From: Saccharopolyspora endophytica
GTDB lineage: Bacteria; Actinomycetota; Actinomycetes; Mycobacteriales; Pseudonocardiaceae
Assembly (NCBI RefSeq): GCF_018070075.1
Contig: NZ_JAGPXE010000009.1
Coordinates: 1 to 64,000 of the forward strand
Length of the DNA: 64,000 nucleotides
Reading direction: 5' to 3'
A program made the translations under genes and the position numbers. Under the pieces are notes generated by a model. It saw nothing but the letters and a program-made list of their open reading frames with translations. It had not been told where the DNA came from and ran no database searches. Of the stretch, positions 49,208-57,503 are shown in pieces (position 1 is the first letter of the stretch; the number at the start of each line of letters is the position of its first letter).

Positions 49208-52138
49208 TTCGCCGATGCCGAGGAACCCGTTCTCGGCACCGGGGTTCGCGCTGGTCAGCTCGATCCGAAGCCGGTCGGTCGTCACGGGTTCGAAGGTGAT
49301 GCGGGTGGTGGCGGCGGGATCACCGCTCCGCCCGCGCACCGGGACGAAGTGCGAGCCGTCCCAGTAGCGCACCTCGATCGACGCGGGCACCGCGTGCGCC
49401 GCGTCGACGGTGAAGGTCAGCTCGGCGGCGTCGACCTGGCGAGGTTCGGGCCAGGCGATCGACACCCAGTCCCGCGCGTGCGCTGCGCTGATGGCGGGCA
49501 GCAGGCCGGTGGCCTCCTTCACGTAGTGGTTCGACCAGCCGGTCGACGGGTCGCCGTCGATCATGGCGGCGGGCAGGGCGTCGGCCGAACCGGAATAGCT
49601 CGCGTCCGCGGTCGTCTCGGCCGGGCGTGCGGGAACCGCCATCGTCACCCGCACGTCCGCACCGGCGGGAACGATCGCCAACGCCTTGCCGCCGAAGGCC
49701 TTCCGCGCCGCCGAGCCGTAGTTCTCCGCGCTGTCCTGCTTGCCGTTGTCGGTGCCGAGCACCTGCCCGCCGGTGGCGGTGAAGGTCAGCTCGTGCTCCG
49801 CCGAGGGCACCAGCACGCCGTCGGCGTCGACGACCTCGGCGGTCACGAACGACAGCGCACCGACGTCCTCCCTGCTCAACCGGACGTCCGCCGCGGCTCC
49901 AGCGGTGCGCAGCACGTCGCGCGCGACCTCCGCGCCGTCCCGCTTGGCCACCGCCACCAGCTCACCCGGCTCGAACGGCACCTCCCAGGTCAGGTGCAGC
50001 TTGCCCGCGCTGCCGTTCGGGCTGGTGTAGCTGCCGGGGAACGGACCGTCGGTGACCGTCTTGTCGTCACCCGTCGGCTCGGTGGTCTCCAGGTACTCGC
50101 GGCCGTCGGTGGTGGTCTTGCGGTCGAAGCTCTTCTCCCCCAGCGACCGCCCGTTGAGCAGCAGTTCCACGGTCGGCGCGTTGCTGTGGGTCCACACCGC
50201 CACCGGCTCGCCCGGCCGGTGATCCGTCCAGTTCATCGGCACCAGGTGCACCATCGGCTCGCGGGTCCACTGGCTGCGGAACAGGTGGTACTGGTCCTTG
50301 GCGAAACCGGCGGTGTCGACCGCGCCGAAGAACGACGTCTTGACCGGGAAGACGTCCGAGTACGGCGTGGGTTCGCCGATGTAGTCGATGCCCGACCACA
50401 GGAACTGGCCGGCGAAGAACGCCCGGTCCCGGTCCTTCTTCAACCCGTACTCGCCGCTGTAGGTCCACGAGGACAGGTTGTTGTCGTAGGAGGACGTCCC
50501 GCGCTTGCCGGGCGTGTGGTTCTCGCCGGTGTTGAGCTGCTGCGGGCTGTCGTAGACGCCGCGCGTGGAGGTCTCCGACGACGACTCGGACTCGAAGAGG
50601 AACACCTGCGGGTACTTCGCGTGCAGCTCGTCGACCGAGGAGGCGTTGTTGTAGTTGAGCCCCACGCCGTCGAGCATCCGCAGGATCTCGTCCTGCGGTG
50701 ATCCGTCGGCGGGGACGCTGCGGTGCTTGTCCGAGCCGATGACCACCGGTCTCGTCGGGTCCAGCGCCCGCACCCGGTCGACCAGGCGCCTGGCGATGGG
50801 AACCCCGACCGGTGAGGTGGAATCGGGGATCTCGTTGCCGATCGACCACATGATCACGGCCGGGCAGTTCTTCGCCGCTTCGACCATCTCGGTCAGGTCG
50901 GCGTCGCTGTGCTCGTCGAAGAAGCGGTGGTAGTCGTGGTCGGTCTTGCCGGTGCGCCAGCAGTCGAACGCCTCGACCTGCAGCAGCACCCCCTCCCGCT
51001 CGGCCGCGCGCAGCAGCTGCGGCGAGGGCGGGTTGTGCGAGGTGCGGACCGCGTTGACGCCCATGCTCCGCACGATCCGGAGTTGCCGGACGATCGCGTC
51101 GTAGCTGGTGGCGGCACCGAGCGCGCCGAGGTCGTGGTGCAGGTTGACGCCCTGGAGCTTCATCGGCTCGCCGTTGAGCGAGAACCCGCGCTCGGGGTCG
51201 AAGGCGAACCAACGGATGCCGAACGGGGTGCCGGTGCTGTCGACCGCGCTTCCGCCTGCGGACAGCGAGACCTCGGCCGTGTGCAGTGCCGGGGACGCCA
51301 CCGACCACAGCTGCGGATCGTCCACCCGGAGGTCGAGGCCGAAGGTGCGCGGTTGAGGTGCGAGGTCGACCGGTGTGGTGGCGCGGGCGACCTCGGCGCC
51401 CTCGGGGTCGCGCAGCACCACGGTCAGGTCCGCTCGCGTCGCGCCGCTTTCGGCGACGGCGGTGGCCTCGACGTGCACGGTGGCGTGGGCGGGCAGCGAC
51501 TCGGCGAGACCCGGTGTGGTGACGGTGATGCCGTGCCGCAGGACGTGCACCGGATCGGTGACGACCAGGTGGACGTCGCGGTAGATGCCGCTGCCGGAGT
51601 ACCAGCGGCTGCTGGGGATCTGGTTGCGCGCCTTGACCAGCAGCTCGTTCTCGCCGTCGGTGCGGGCGAGTTCGGTGAGGTCGATCGCGAAACCCGTGTA
51701 ACCGTACGGATGAGCACCGACCCGCCGGCCGTTGAAGATGATCTCTGAGTCCATGTACACGCCGTCGAACTCGACGGAGATCTTCTTGCCGGCGGTCTCC
51801 GGCGGCAGCGCGAACCTCTTGCGGTACCAGCCGAGCCCGCCGGGCAGGAATCCCGTTCCGCCGGTGGTGAACTCGTCGTCGACCGGGTCGAGCTCGATGC
51901 TCCAGTCGTGCGGCAGCTCGACGGCGCGCCAGGACGGGTCGTCCGGCGCAGGTACCGGCGCGTCGTCGCCCGTGGTGTTGAGCAGCGAGAACCGCCAGTC
52001 ACCGCCGAAGTCGACGCTGCGCTGCGAGCCGGGTTCCGCGACCGCGCGCGGGGCTCCGCCGAGCACCACGGGCGCGGTGGTCGCGGCTGCTGCCAGCGCG
52101 ATCATCTGCCGTCGAGTGAGCACGAAATCAAACGTCAT
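49196..52138 (-). CDS. Glycoside hydrolase family 2 (beta-galactosidase-like), Tat-exported
   Basis: A 980-residue GH2 enzyme. The N-terminus LTRRQMIALAAAATTAPVVL is a twin-arginine signal (RR) with a hydrophobic stretch. Domains in order: sugar-binding (SVDFGGDWRFSLLN; GGLGWYRKRFALPPE), Ig-like, TIM barrel (GFSLNGEPMKLQGVNLHHDL; MGVNAVRTSHNPPSPQLLRA), acid/base in VIMWSIGNEIPD (E436), probable nucleophile in VFLFESESSSE (E516), then C-terminal Ig-like and a discoidin-like domain (GDPSTGWSNHYV). Secreted beta-galactosidase, beta-glucuronidase or related activity; exact sugar unknown. ATG at 52138. Confidence 0.88.
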   Translation of the reverse strand: MTFDFVLTRRQMIALAAAATTAPVVLGGAPRAVAEPGSQRSVDFGGDWRFSLLNTTGDDAPVPAPDDPSWRAVELPHDWSIELDPVDDEFTTGGTGFLPGGLGWYRKRFALPPETAGKKISVEFDGVYMDSEIIFNGRRVGAHPYGYTGFAIDLTELARTDGENELLVKARNQIPSSRWYSGSGIYRDVHLVVTDPVHVLRHGITVTTPGLAESLPAHATVHVEATAVAESGATRADLTVVLRDPEGAEVARATTPVDLAPQPRTFGLDLRVDDPQLWSVASPALHTAEVSLSAGGSAVDSTGTPFGIRWFAFDPERGFSLNGEPMKLQGVNLHHDLGALGAATSYDAIVRQLRIVRSMGVNAVRTSHNPPSPQLLRAAEREGVLLQVEAFDCWRTGKTDHDYHRFFDEHSDADLTEMVEAAKNCPAVIMWSIGNEIPDSTSPVGVPIARRLVDRVRALDPTRPVVIGSDKHRSVPADGSPQDEILRMLDGVGLNYNNASSVDELHAKYPQVFLFESESSSETSTRGVYDSPQQLNTGENHTPGKRGTSSYDNNLSSWTYSGEYGLKKDRDRAFFAGQFLWSGIDYIGEPTPYSDVFPVKTSFFGAVDTAGFAKDQYHLFRSQWTREPMVHLVPMNWTDHRPGEPVAVWTHSNAPTVELLLNGRSLGEKSFDRKTTTDGREYLETTEPTGDDKTVTDGPFPGSYTSPNGSAGKLHLTWEVPFEPGELVAVAKRDGAEVARDVLRTAGAAADVRLSREDVGALSFVTAEVVDADGVLVPSAEHELTFTATGGQVLGTDNGKQDSAENYGSAARKAFGGKALAIVPAGADVRVTMAVPARPAETTADASYSGSADALPAAMIDGDPSTGWSNHYVKEATGLLPAISAAHARDWVSIAWPEPRQVDAAELTFTVDAAHAVPASIEVRYWDGSHFVPVRGRSGDPAATTRITFEPVTTDRLRIELTSANPGAENGFLGIGELLV

Positions 52139-52151
52139 CGAACGCCCCTCA

Positions 52152-52176
52152 TGTTGATTTCACCGCTGATTCAACA
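52152..52176. promoter_or_regulatory. Inverted repeat TGTTGA-N13-TCAACA
   Basis: Six-base arms (52152-52157 and 52171-52176) with an inner partly symmetrical TTTCACCGCTGAT, just upstream of the GH2 gene and in the divergent gap before the methyltransferase gene. Candidate operator for a sugar-responsive repressor. Confidence 0.4.
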
Positions 52177-52288
52177 CGACCGAACGGGATGTTTCGCCCT
52201 CGGAACAGCGATGTCAACGCGGCCGATCGGGTGCTCGCGAGCGGAAAATCGGTGGCGGGCTCGCGGTCTCCGGTGTCATGGTTCTCGC

Positions 52289-53023
52289 GTGGTTGTGGAC
52301 CATTTCGGCGAGGACGTCGCGGCGGAGTACGACTCCGACGAGACGGGCATGTTCTCCCCCGCGGTACTCGGGCCCGCGGTGGAGTTCCTCGCCGAGCTCG
52401 CCGGTGCCGATGCCGCGCTGGAGCTCGGCATCGGCACCGGACGGGTGGCCCTGCCGCTGAGCGCCCGCGGCGTCCCGGTGCACGGCATCGACCTGTCGGA
52501 GGCGATGCTGGCGCGCCTGCGCGCGAAACCGGGCAGCGAGCGGATCGGCGTCACGGCAGGTGATTTCGCGCGCGCCAGGGCTCCCGGCGAGTGCGGCCTG
52601 GTGTACCTGGTGTTCAACACGATCAACAACCTCACCACGCAGGACGAGCAGGTCGACTGCTTCCGCAACGCCGCGCGGCACCTGGCGCCGGGCGGTCACT
52701 TCGTGATCGAGGTCGGCGTCCCGGCCCTGCAGAAGCTGCCGTTCGGCGAGAGCCACGTGCCCTTCGACCTCGGCGCCGACCACGTCGGCATCGACGAGTA
52801 CGACGTGGTGGACCAAGGCCTGATCTCGCACCACTTCTGGAAGCGCGACGGCCGGTGGCACCTCGATTCGATGCCGTTCCGCTACGTCTGGCCCGCCGAG
52901 CTCGACCTGATGGCCCGGCTGGCGGGGATGCGCCTGGTGCAGCGCTGGGCGGACTGGGAGCGCAGCCCGTTCACCAGCACCAGCGGCGCGCACGTCTCGG
53001 TGTGGCGCAAGGAGTCGGGGTGA
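52289..53023 (+). CDS. Class I SAM-dependent methyltransferase
   Basis: A 244-residue methyltransferase: AALELGIGTGRVALPLSARG (SAM motif I), VHGIDLSEAMLARLRAK (motif II), GLVYLVFNTINNLTTQDEQV and HLAPGGHFVIEVGVP (motif III), ending VQRWADWERSPFTSTSGAHV. GTG at 52289, or two codons later at 52295. Methyl acceptor unknown. Divergent from the GH2 gene. Confidence 0.85.
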   Translation: MVVDHFGEDVAAEYDSDETGMFSPAVLGPAVEFLAELAGADAALELGIGTGRVALPLSARGVPVHGIDLSEAMLARLRAKPGSERIGVTAGDFARARAPGECGLVYLVFNTINNLTTQDEQVDCFRNAARHLAPGGHFVIEVGVPALQKLPFGESHVPFDLGADHVGIDEYDVVDQGLISHHFWKRDGRWHLDSMPFRYVWPAELDLMARLAGMRLVQRWADWERSPFTSTSGAHVSVWRKESG

Positions 53024-53107
53024 AAATCATTGGGACTGCCGCGATCGGCTATTAATAGTCTACAGTGGATGATCGACGTCTCGCCTCGGCTCTGGTAGGA
53101 AGCGCGC

Positions 53108-53704
53108 ATGCGCTTCTACGCCGAACGCCCGATCCGCTTGGTGGCACAGGTGTTGCTCGACGCCCTCGCGATCGCCTGGGTCGCCGGGTTCTGCCGGCTC
53201 GCCGGGCTCGCGAAGTCCGCGGTGCTGGAGTTGCAGGCACCCGGGCATCGCATGATCGAGGCGGGCGGCGAACTCCGGAGCACCTTCGCCGACGCGGCCG
53301 GCACCGCCGCGGGAGTCCCGTTCGTGGGCGACGACCTGGCCGGCGCGCTGGGACGCGGCGGATCGGCCGGGGACGTGCTCGTCGACGCGGGCGTGCGGCT
53401 GCTGGAGGCGGTCGGGCTGGCGGCCACCGGCGTCGCGGTCGTGATCGTGGCGTTCTCGCTGATCCCGGTCCTGGCGGTGTGGTTGCCGCGCCGGATCCGC
53501 TACGCCCGGGCGGCCGGGCAGGCCGTGGCGATGCGCGCCCAGGGCACCGACCTGCTGGCGCTGCGGGCGCTGACCGAGCTGCCGCACCGCAGGCTCAAGC
53601 GGATCGGCACCGAACCCGCGGCGGCGTGGCGCGCGGGCGACGCCGAGGCCATCGCGCAGCTGGCCGGGATGCGTCTGGCCTCGCTGGGGTTGCGCGTCAG
53701 CTGA
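53108..53704 (+). CDS. Two-helix membrane protein, unknown
   Basis: A 198-residue protein with an N-terminal hydrophobic helix (RLVAQVLLDALAIAWVAGFC) and a second around residues 100-120 (LAATGVAVVIVAFSLIPVLA), a glycine-rich extracytoplasmic loop between, and a charged C-terminal tail (LPHRRLKRIGTEPAAAWRAG). Not recognised. ATG at 53108. Its last 8 nt overlap the convergent ArsR gene. Confidence 0.65.
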   Translation: MRFYAERPIRLVAQVLLDALAIAWVAGFCRLAGLAKSAVLELQAPGHRMIEAGGELRSTFADAAGTAAGVPFVGDDLAGALGRGGSAGDVLVDAGVRLLEAVGLAATGVAVVIVAFSLIPVLAVWLPRRIRYARAAGQAVAMRAQGTDLLALRALTELPHRRLKRIGTEPAAAWRAGDAEAIAQLAGMRLASLGLRVS

Positions 53705-54050
53705 CCGCGCCGGAGCGGTCCACGAGACCGAGCCGCAGGTGTTCGCTGTGGTAGACCGCCTCGTCGAGCAGCTGGGCGACGTGGTTGTCGTAGAGGCTGT
53801 AGACGATGCTGCGCCCCGAGCGGGCGCCGACGACCAGGCCGAGGTTGCGCAGCAGCCGCAGCTGGTGGGACACCGCGGACTGCTCCATGCCGACGGCTTC
53901 GGCGAGCTCGGTGACCGGGCGCGGCCCCTGCCGCAGCTCGGTGAGGATCAGCAGCCGGCTCGGCGTGGCCAGCGCCTGCAGCGTGTTCGCCACGTGCGCG
54001 GCCGACTCCGCGTCGAGTCTGGTCGCCTCCCGATCCACTCCGTGTCCCAT
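53697..54050 (-). CDS. ArsR/SmtB-family metal sensor (NmtR/CzrA-like)
   Basis: A 117-residue winged-helix sensor. DNA-binding region: LATPSRLLILTELRQGPRPV, AVGMEQSAVSHQLRLLRNLG. The alpha-5 metal site is complete: D88, H90, H101 and H104 in YDNHVAQLLDEAVYHSEH (D-x-H-x10-H-x2-H), the pattern of SmtB/CzrA/NmtR Zn, Co or Ni sensors. ATG at 54050. Divergent from a P1B-4 ATPase with a 7-bp palindrome between, so it is the repressor of that pump. Confidence 0.9.
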   Translation of the reverse strand: MGHGVDREATRLDAESAAHVANTLQALATPSRLLILTELRQGPRPVTELAEAVGMEQSAVSHQLRLLRNLGLVVGARSGRSIVYSLYDNHVAQLLDEAVYHSEHLRLGLVDRSGAVS

Positions 54051-54060
54051 GCGCAGCAGT

Positions 54061-54114
54061 CTAGACCCGCATTTGCATGAACGCATGTTCATGTGTTCTG
54101 CTGTGCGGGTCTAG
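54061..54114. promoter_or_regulatory. ArsR-type operator nested in a larger inverted repeat
   Basis: CATGAAC-GCAT-GTTCATG (54076-54093) is a perfect ArsR/SmtB-type palindrome in the divergent region. It is enclosed by CTAGACCCGC (54061-54070) and GCGGGTCTAG (54105-54114), a perfect 10-bp outer inverted repeat, giving a two-layer operator. Confidence 0.75.
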
Positions 54115-54137
54115 CTCAGCTCTGCGGAGGTTCCACC

Positions 54138-56027
54138 GTGGCCACGTCCACCACTGCTCCCCCACGCCTCGCGCCACCGGCGCGGACGCGGCTGTTCGCG
54201 CTGCCCGAGATGCGCTGGGCAGCCGCCGCGCTCGGCCTGTTCCTGGCCGGGCTCGGCCTGCAGCTGGCCGGCGCCCCGGCGTGGTCCTGGTGGGCGCTGT
54301 ACCTGGCCTGCTACGTCACCGGCGGGTGGGAACCCGGGCTGGCCGGGCTGCAGGCGCTGCGGGAGAAGACCCTCGACGTCGACCTGCTGATGGTGCTGGC
54401 CGCGATCGGCGCGGCCTCCATCGGCGAGATCACCGATGGCGCGCTGCTCATCGTCATCTTCGCCACCTCGGGCGCGCTGGAGGCGCTGGCCACCGCGCGC
54501 ACCGAGGACTCCGTGCGCGGGCTGCTCAACCTCGCCCCCGACACCGCCACGGTCGTCACAGCCGACGGCGTCGAGCAGGTGCGCCCGGCCGCCGAGCTGG
54601 AGGTCGGCGACGAGGTGCTGATCAGGCCCGGCGAGCGCGTGCCCGCCGACGGCACGGTGCTGTCCGGTGCCAGCGACGTCGACCAGGCGACCATCACCGG
54701 TGAGCCGCTGCCGGTGGACGTCTCGGCCGGATCCGAGGTCTTCGCGGGCACCCTCAACGGCACCGGCTCGCTGCGCGTGTGGGTGAGCCGCCGCGCGGAG
54801 GACTCCGTGGTCGCGCGCATCGCGGCGCTGGTCGAGGAAGCCGGCCAGACGAAGGCGCGCACCCAGCTGTTCATCGAGAAGGTCGAGCAGCGGTACTCGA
54901 TCGGCATGGTCGCCGCGACCGTGGCGCTGTTCACGATCCCCCTGCTGTTCGGCTCCGACCTGCGCGAATCGCTGCTGCGGGCGATGACGTTCATGATCGT
55001 CGCCTCGCCGTGCGCGGTGGGGCTGGCGACGATGCCGCCGCTGCTGGCCGCGATCGCCAACGCCGGCCGCCACGGCGTGCTGGTCAAGTCCGCGGTGGTG
55101 ATGGAGCGGCTGGGCACGACCACGAAGGTCGCCTTCGACAAGACCGGCACGCTCACCCGCGGAACCCCGGAGGTCGCTGAGGTGCGGGTGCTCGACGACG
55201 CGTGGAGCCGCGACGAGCTGCTGCGCGTGGCCGCCGCGGCCGAACGCCCCAGCGAGCACCCGCTGGCCACCGCCGTGGTGCGCGCCGCCGAACGGGAGGA
55301 GCTGTCGCTGCCCCCGGCCGACGACTTCGCCGCGCTGCCCGGTCGCGGAGTCACCGCCCGGGTCGAGGGCCACCGCGTCGAGATCGGTGCCGCGCCTGCG
55401 GAGTTCGAGGTGCAGCCGGGGCACACGCCGGTGCTCGTGCGGCGCGACGGTGAGCCGATCGGGCTGCTGGCGATCACCGACCAGCCGCGTCCGGAGGCCC
55501 CCGAGGCGGTGGCGGCCACTCGCCGCCTGACCAGCGACCCGGTCCTGCTCACCGGCGACACCGCGGCCGGAGCGGGCGAGCTCGCCGCGCACGTCGGCAT
55601 CAGCGACGTGCGGGCCGGTCTGCTCCCGGAGCAGAAGCTCGACGAGGTGAACGCGATGCAGTCGGCAGGTCACCGGGTGGCGTTCGTCGGCGACGGCATC
55701 AACGACGCCCCCGCCATGGCCACCGCCCACGCCGGGATCGCCATGGGCGGCGCGGCCTCCGACCTCACCCTGCAGACCGCCGACACGATCATCGTCCGCG
55801 ACGACCTCCACGCGATCCCGGCGGTCATCGACCTCTCCCGGCGAGCCCGTCGCGTCGTCACCGCCAACCTGGTCATCGCGGGCACGTTCATCGCGGTCCT
55901 CGCCACGTGGGACCTCGTCGGCCACCTCCCCCTCCCCCTCGGCGTCGCAGGCCACGAGGGCTCCACGGTCCTGGTCGCCCTCAACGGCCTGCGCCTCCTC
56001 CGCAAGAAGGCCTGGAAGACCCGGTAA
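54138..56027 (+). CDS. P1B-4-type metal-transporting ATPase (CtpD/CtpJ-like)
   Basis: A 629-residue heavy-metal ATPase without an N-terminal metal-binding domain. Actuator TITGEPLPVDVSAGSEVFAG, transmembrane metal motif SPCAVGLATMPP (S290-P291-C292), phosphorylation site DKTGTLTRG (D334), SEHPLATAVVRAAERE, GDGINDAPAMATAHAGIAMG, and C-terminal HEGSTVLVALNGLRLL (H606). SPC plus HEGx(T) is the P1B-4 signature for Co, Ni, Zn or Fe efflux. GTG at 54138 with CGGAGG 7 nt upstream. Regulated by the divergent ArsR sensor. Confidence 0.9.
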   Translation: MATSTTAPPRLAPPARTRLFALPEMRWAAAALGLFLAGLGLQLAGAPAWSWWALYLACYVTGGWEPGLAGLQALREKTLDVDLLMVLAAIGAASIGEITDGALLIVIFATSGALEALATARTEDSVRGLLNLAPDTATVVTADGVEQVRPAAELEVGDEVLIRPGERVPADGTVLSGASDVDQATITGEPLPVDVSAGSEVFAGTLNGTGSLRVWVSRRAEDSVVARIAALVEEAGQTKARTQLFIEKVEQRYSIGMVAATVALFTIPLLFGSDLRESLLRAMTFMIVASPCAVGLATMPPLLAAIANAGRHGVLVKSAVVMERLGTTTKVAFDKTGTLTRGTPEVAEVRVLDDAWSRDELLRVAAAAERPSEHPLATAVVRAAEREELSLPPADDFAALPGRGVTARVEGHRVEIGAAPAEFEVQPGHTPVLVRRDGEPIGLLAITDQPRPEAPEAVAATRRLTSDPVLLTGDTAAGAGELAAHVGISDVRAGLLPEQKLDEVNAMQSAGHRVAFVGDGINDAPAMATAHAGIAMGGAASDLTLQTADTIIVRDDLHAIPAVIDLSRRARRVVTANLVIAGTFIAVLATWDLVGHLPLPLGVAGHEGSTVLVALNGLRLLRKKAWKTR

Positions 56028-56115
56028 CGCCACCGCCCACCGGACCCCGAACAACCCGGCCCACCGAACCCCGTGCCCCCGGAAGCGATCAGCACCCCCG
56101 CCCCGGGCCAACCCG

Positions 56116-56155
56116 GAATACCGCAGTAATCAGGCACCCGAATACCGCCGTAATC
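56116..56155. repeat. Hairpin pair, GATTAC class (cluster 3a)
   Basis: GAATACCGCAGTAATC (56116-56131) and GAATACCGCCGTAATC (56140-56155), 24 bp apart. Same class as GATTACGGCGGTAATC in cluster 2, with one mismatched stem pair. Confidence 0.75.
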
Positions 56156-56211
56156 CGACGCTCCCGGGTGGGTCGACGGCTCCCCACCGCCGACCCACCC
56201 GGGAGTGTCGG
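56155..56211. terminator. Strong hairpin between convergent genes
   Basis: CTCCCGGGTGGGTCG (56161-56175) pairs perfectly with CGACCCACCCGGGAG (56191-56205); flanking CCGAC/GTCGG extends the stem to about 21 bp. Loop is 15 nt. Between the ATPase gene and the convergent reductase gene, so most likely a bidirectional terminator. Confidence 0.8.
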
Positions 56212-56255
56212 GTTTTCGGTCCCGGTGGTCTCGTCCCGTCCCCAGCAGGGTTCCC

Positions 56256-56319
56256 GATTTCAGTGGAAATCCTCCGTCGGATCTCAGTGGAAATCGGAAC
56301 CCGGACTTCCACTGAAATC
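56256..56319. repeat. Three hairpins, GATTTC class (cluster 3b)
   Basis: GATTTCAGTGGAAATC (56256), GATCTCAGTGGAAATC (56280) and GACTTCCACTGAAATC (56304): starts exactly 24 bp apart. The third is in the opposite loop orientation (CACT versus AGTG). Confidence 0.85.
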
Positions 56320-56450
56320 CGGGACGTTGGGCGACCACCTCGCGCCTGGCCGCGTCCCATCAACCCCGCCCCCGGGATCCGGGGACGGGGTTGGCGTCGT
56401 GGTCCGGTGGTACGGGCGGGCAGAGCGGGTCTTCGGTGTCGACGGACCCG

Positions 56451-56514
56451 GATTACCGCCGTAATCGGGAGCCGGATTACGGCCGTATTCGGGGCCCGGA
56501 TTACGGCCGTATTC
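56451..56514. repeat. Three hairpins, GATTAC class (cluster 3c)
   Basis: GATTACCGCCGTAATC (56451), GATTACGGCCGTATTC (56475) and GATTACGGCCGTATTC (56499), again exactly 24 bp apart. The remainder of the 591-bp gap 56028-56618 shows no gene. Confidence 0.85.
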
Positions 56515-56618
56515 CGGGTTGGATTGCGGTGGTGGGGCGGGTTTGAGGCGGGACTGGGCGTTGGGGGACGTTGCCGGTTGGGGTCGTGGAGGGAGCCTTC
56601 GACGTCTTGGGGTTCTCG

Positions 56619-57503
56619 TTACAGGTCGAGGGTGAGGTTCGTTCGGGCTCTGGAGACGCAGGGTGTGATGTGGGTGGGGTGTTCGGAGGGCTGCAGGTAG
56701 AGGTCGCCGTGGACGGGGTCGCCCGCGGTGTAGGGGGTGACGCATTCTCCGCAGACGCCCTTGCGGCAGCGGTTCGGGACGTCGATGTCCGCTGATCGCA
56801 GTGCCTCCAGGAGGGTTTCGCCCTCCCCGACCTGGAGGGTCGTGCCGGTGCGGCGCAGGTGGGCGGTGAAGGGTTCGCCGGTGGCCGGGGAGGCTCCGAA
56901 GTGCTCCACGTGGATGCGGGTGGGTGGCCAGCCGGCGCCGCGGGCCCGGGTCGTGACCTCGTCCATGAACGGCTTCGGGCCGCAGACGTAGAGGTGCGTG
57001 CCCAGGGGCTGGTCGGTGAGGTCGAGGGTGCGCCAGAACTCGTCCCGCGACCCGCTGATGTGGCCGTGCAGGTCGTCGGCGTGGGCGGCGTCGCGGGAGA
57101 CGTAGTGCACCTCGACGGAGCGCTGCCAGGCCTGGGCGGCTCGGAAGTGCGAGAGGATCGGCGTGATGCCGATCCCGGCGGCGACGAGCAGGTGGTGGCG
57201 GGCGGTGTGCACCGGCGCGAAACCGCTCCGGGGATGCTCGGTTTCGACGACGTCCCCCGGACGCAGCCGGTGCATCCAGCGCGAACCACCGGAGCCGAGG
57301 CGGACCGAGATCTCGTAGTGCTCCGGCCGGAACCCGTCGCCGGTGAGCGAGTAGGAGTTCCAGCGCGGCCGCCCCCGCTCGTCGGCGCCGCACAGCACGT
57401 CGAGGTGACTGCCGGGCGTGTACGAACGCAGCTCGCCCACCAGCCGGATCCGACGCACGCCGTCGGCGATGCTCCGGGTGTCGGCGACGGTGAGCCGGTT
57501 CAT
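56619..57503 (-). CDS. PDR/VanB-type oxidoreductase (reductase of the N-demethylase)
   Basis: A 294-residue phthalate-dioxygenase-reductase-type protein: FMN-binding RWNSYSLTGDGFRPEHYEIS, NAD-binding HHLLVAAGIGITPILSHFRA and YVCGPKPFMDEVTTRA, and a C-terminal plant-type 2Fe-2S domain NRCRKGVCGECVTPYTAGDP with the fourth Cys in HITPCVSRA. ATG at 57503 overlaps the upstream stop by 4 nt. It should pass electrons from NAD(P)H to the heme subunit encoded just upstream. Confidence 0.9.
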   Translation of the reverse strand: MNRLTVADTRSIADGVRRIRLVGELRSYTPGSHLDVLCGADERGRPRWNSYSLTGDGFRPEHYEISVRLGSGGSRWMHRLRPGDVVETEHPRSGFAPVHTARHHLLVAAGIGITPILSHFRAAQAWQRSVEVHYVSRDAAHADDLHGHISGSRDEFWRTLDLTDQPLGTHLYVCGPKPFMDEVTTRARGAGWPPTRIHVEHFGASPATGEPFTAHLRRTGTTLQVGEGETLLEALRSADIDVPNRCRKGVCGECVTPYTAGDPVHGDLYLQPSEHPTHITPCVSRARTNLTLDL

